Assembly (NCBI GenBank): GCA_020632595.1
Contig: JACKFF010000001.1
Location: 558,001-622,000 of the forward strand
Reading direction: 5' to 3'
Origin: Nitrospiraceae bacterium
GTDB taxonomy: Bacteria > Nitrospirota > Nitrospiria > Nitrospirales > UBA8639
Length of the DNA stretch: 64,000 bases
Shown here: piece after piece, positions 62,060 to 64,000 of the stretch
How the letters are laid out: each line of letters starts with the position of its first letter
Numbering within the stretch: position 1 is the first letter of the stretch
Notes under the pieces: model-generated
Seen by the model: the letters and a program-made list of their open reading frames with translations, nothing else
What the model was told of the DNA's origin: nothing
Databases searched by the model: none
Made by a program: the position numbers and the translations under genes

Positions 62060-63631
62060 TTATGAAGACGATACCAATCGCATATCCTTTGGATTTTGCC
62101 GGGCGTGAATGATCATGGCATCGACCAACGCCGGAACCGTACTCTCCAATGCCATGACATCCACCGACAGCCCTTCTTCCTGAACGGTTTGAGCGGTGAT
62201 CGGGCCAATGACGGCCACAATCAAATGCCGTGTTAATTCCTGCAATTCCTGGCGGTTCTCAAACAACTGACAAAAATTTTTCACTGTTGAAGAACTGGTA
62301 AAGGTCACATACTGAATTTCCCTGTTGCGCAGTCGATCACGAAGAGGGCCCATATCGACGACAGGAGGAAGGGCTTGGTACGCATGGACCACATGCACGG
62401 TGGCTCCCATGGCCTTCAACTGTTCAGGAAGAACCTCGCGTGCCACTTTGGCTCGAGGAATCAAAATCCGTTGACTGGCGACCCCTACCCCGCCGAGGGC
62501 CTGCAAAATCCCCTCTGCCTGAAAATCTTGAGGAACCAGATCCGAGGCAATCCCCCAGCGAGCAGCCTCTTCCCGGGTTCGAGGACCAATACAACACACA
62601 CGGATTCCGGCCAAGCTCCGCACATCTTTGTGATGAAACCAGAGACGTTCCATGAAGGATTGCACGCCATTCACACTCGTGAAAATCACCCAGTCGTATG
62701 TCGAAATCGCGGCAATCGCCTCATCCACAGGAGTCCAGCTATCAGGAGGATGAATCTCCAACGTAGGACATTCCACCGGCTCCGCACCCTGTGCCGCCAG
62801 CAAATTTGAAAGAGCCGGCGCCTGGGCACGTGGCCTGGTCACTAAAACCCCTTGTCCAAACAGAGGACGGGACTCATGCCAGTTCAGTCGTTCACGTAAC
62901 CGAACGACTTCACCCACAACAATCACTGATGGCGGACTCATGTCTGCCTGGGAGGCTAATTTCACAATGTCGGATAACATTCCCACCACTGTTCGTTGAC
63001 GAGCATAGGTGCCCCATCGAATCACCGCCACGGGAGTCGTCGCAGGCTTGCCTTCTTGAATGAGCCGTTCCACAATCTGCGGAAGATTTTTCATGCCCAT
63101 TAAAAAGACAAGTGTCCCTTCAGCCGAGGCGAAACGCGGCCATTCCATTGCACTCGATGGTTTGGTCGGATCTTCATGCCCGGTCACAAATGCAACCGTC
63201 GAGGCGAGGGTCCGGTGTGTCACGGGAATGCCGGCATAAGCCGGCACCGCCACGGCAGCCGTTACTCCAGGGACGACTTCAAATGGGATCTCAGCGTCAG
63301 CAATTGCTTCGGCTTCTTCACCTCCACGGCCAAACACAAAAGGATCCCCCCCCTTGAGGCGCACGACACACTTACCTTCTCGAGCTTTGGTAACCAACAA
63401 GGCGTGAATCTCCGCCTGATTCCGATAGGCACCACGCCCTTTTCTGCCGACATAAATACACTCGGCGTGAGAAGGGGCAAATTTCAACAATTCTGGATTA
63501 GCCAAGTGGTCGTAGAGCACCACATCAGCCTGCTCGAGACACTCTTTCCCTCGAAGGGTCAGCAACTTGGCATCGCCGGGCCCGGCTCCAACCAAAAACA
63601 CCCGACCATGAATGACAACTGACTTGGTCAT
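62060..63631 (-). CDS. Uroporphyrinogen-III C-methyltransferase / uroporphyrinogen-III synthase fusion
   Basis: A 523-residue fusion. The CobA half (about 1-250) shows VFLVGAGPGDAKLLTLRGKE, YVGRKGRGAYRNQ, VRLKGGDPFVFGRGGEEAEA and PVTHRTLASTVAFVTGHEDP; it methylates uroporphyrinogen III to precorrin-2 for siroheme, heme d1 or cobalamin. The HemD half (about 260-520), GVLVTRPRAQAPALSNLLAA, WVIFTSVNGVQSFMERL and TFTSSSTVKNF, closes hydroxymethylbilane to uroporphyrinogen III. The ATG overlaps the hemC stop as ATGA, so hemC and this gene are translationally coupled. The fusion lets one protein make and pass on the branch-point product. Confidence 0.95.
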   Translation of the reverse strand: MTKSVVIHGRVFLVGAGPGDAKLLTLRGKECLEQADVVLYDHLANPELLKFAPSHAECIYVGRKGRGAYRNQAEIHALLVTKAREGKCVVRLKGGDPFVFGRGGEEAEAIADAEIPFEVVPGVTAAVAVPAYAGIPVTHRTLASTVAFVTGHEDPTKPSSAMEWPRFASAEGTLVFLMGMKNLPQIVERLIQEGKPATTPVAVIRWGTYARQRTVVGMLSDIVKLASQADMSPPSVIVVGEVVRLRERLNWHESRPLFGQGVLVTRPRAQAPALSNLLAAQGAEPVECPTLEIHPPDSWTPVDEAIAAISTYDWVIFTSVNGVQSFMERLWFHHKDVRSLAGIRVCCIGPRTREEAARWGIASDLVPQDFQAEGILQALGGVGVASQRILIPRAKVAREVLPEQLKAMGATVHVVHAYQALPPVVDMGPLRDRLRNREIQYVTFTSSSTVKNFCQLFENRQELQELTRHLIVAVIGPITAQTVQEEGLSVDVMALESTVPALVDAMIIHARQNPKDMRLVSSS

Positions 63632-64000
63632 GCCATCCCATAAATTTCCTGGAGAATGGGCTGCGCCCCACCGTCCAACAATTGTCCAGCCACCTGCATG
63701 CCAATTGATTCGGCTTCCCCCGCCGGGCCCGATACCACTTGACGAATATATCGTTTTCCATCAAGGCTTGTGACCAACCCATCCAGAGTCAGGGTGTCCC
63801 CTAGGAGGGTCGCATACCCTGCAATGGGAACCTGACATCCGCCTTCCAACCCTGCAAGCAAGGCCCGTTCGGCAGTGACCGCAATCCGAGTTGGACGATG
63901 TTCAAACTGTGCGACCAGATCCCGAATCCACGAATCATCTTTCCGTCCTTCCAGACCCAAGGAACCTTGGCCAATTGCCGGCAGACTCACATCCACGGAC
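63628..64000 (-). CDS. hemC: Hydroxymethylbilane synthase (5' part beyond window)
   Basis: Only the last about 124 codons of hemC are in the window; a full enzyme has about 310 residues. The dipyrromethane-cofactor cysteine is visible in LAGLEGGCQVPIAGYA, and SLPAIGQGSLGLEGRKDD precedes it. The enzyme joins four porphobilinogens to hydroxymethylbilane. The frame is open to the window edge; an apparent GTG at 63996 is internal. It overlaps cobA-hemD by four bases. Confidence 0.95.
   Translation of the reverse strand, partial: SVDVSLPAIGQGSLGLEGRKDDSWIRDLVAQFEHRPTRIAVTAERALLAGLEGGCQVPIAGYATLLGDTLTLDGLVTSLDGKRYIRQVVSGPAGEAESIGMQVAGQLLDGGAQPILQEIYGMA

Overview
The window reads like chromosome of a Nitrospirota bacterium, most probably a Nitrospira-type nitrite oxidiser. 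This is inferred from gene content, arrangement and protein style (heme cluster with a cobA-hemD fusion, CBS gene, hemB, ribF, tilS, hpt, ftsH, folP and glmM; a coaBC-rpoZ-gmk-yicC-nth-hflX-tsaD run; clpC; small c-type cytochrome; DUF255 protein). No rRNA or other decisive marker is present. The window has an accessory left part (about 1-30,800) and a conserved right part (about 31,000-64,000).

Left part. At 1-5,100 lies a carbohydrate ABC transporter (two permeases and a lipoprotein binding protein) whose genes are pushed apart by a DUF433/DUF2442 pair and by a dispersed repeat, partly in tandem. A 4.1-kb AT-rich gene (5,573-9,655) encodes a 1,360-residue protein with a DUF4365 nuclease-like N-terminus, a long TPR-like region and a PIN-like domain. 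It is the best candidate here for an undescribed defence or RNA/DNA-processing effector. From 9,656 to 22,300 is a mosaic: a possible structured RNA with a terminator, an OsmC gene and its decayed partial copy, envelope proteins, an orphan HigA joined to a decayed DUF2442, a radical-SAM enzyme coupled to a small basic protein, paired Cys-rich exported proteins, two tiny membrane proteins, and an alpha/beta hydrolase pair with a third gene remnant. Four copies of a MITE-like element occur in the window, two with clear 5-bp target duplications. A glycosyltransferase, a Gfo/Idh dehydrogenase and an AlkP-superfamily protein (22,321-26,290) look like surface-glycan functions. An unusual histidine-phosphatase/phosphofructokinase fusion stands divergent from pyruvate kinase.

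Right part. The minus-strand run tsaD-hflX-nth-yicC-gmk-rpoZ-coaBC has several 4-bp ATGA overlaps. clpC is divergent from nadK. A cluster of small genes, a cytochrome c, a DUF255/aldo-keto reductase fusion, a ZIP transporter and a pentapeptide protein follow. Then come comEC, glmM, folP, ftsH, hpt, tilS, ribF, hemB, a CBS-domain gene, cobA-hemD and the 3' end of hemC, all on the minus strand and largely tightly packed.

Start sites were chosen from visible Shine-Dalgarno sequences, overlaps and family N-termini. Function calls rest on recognised motifs without any database search.
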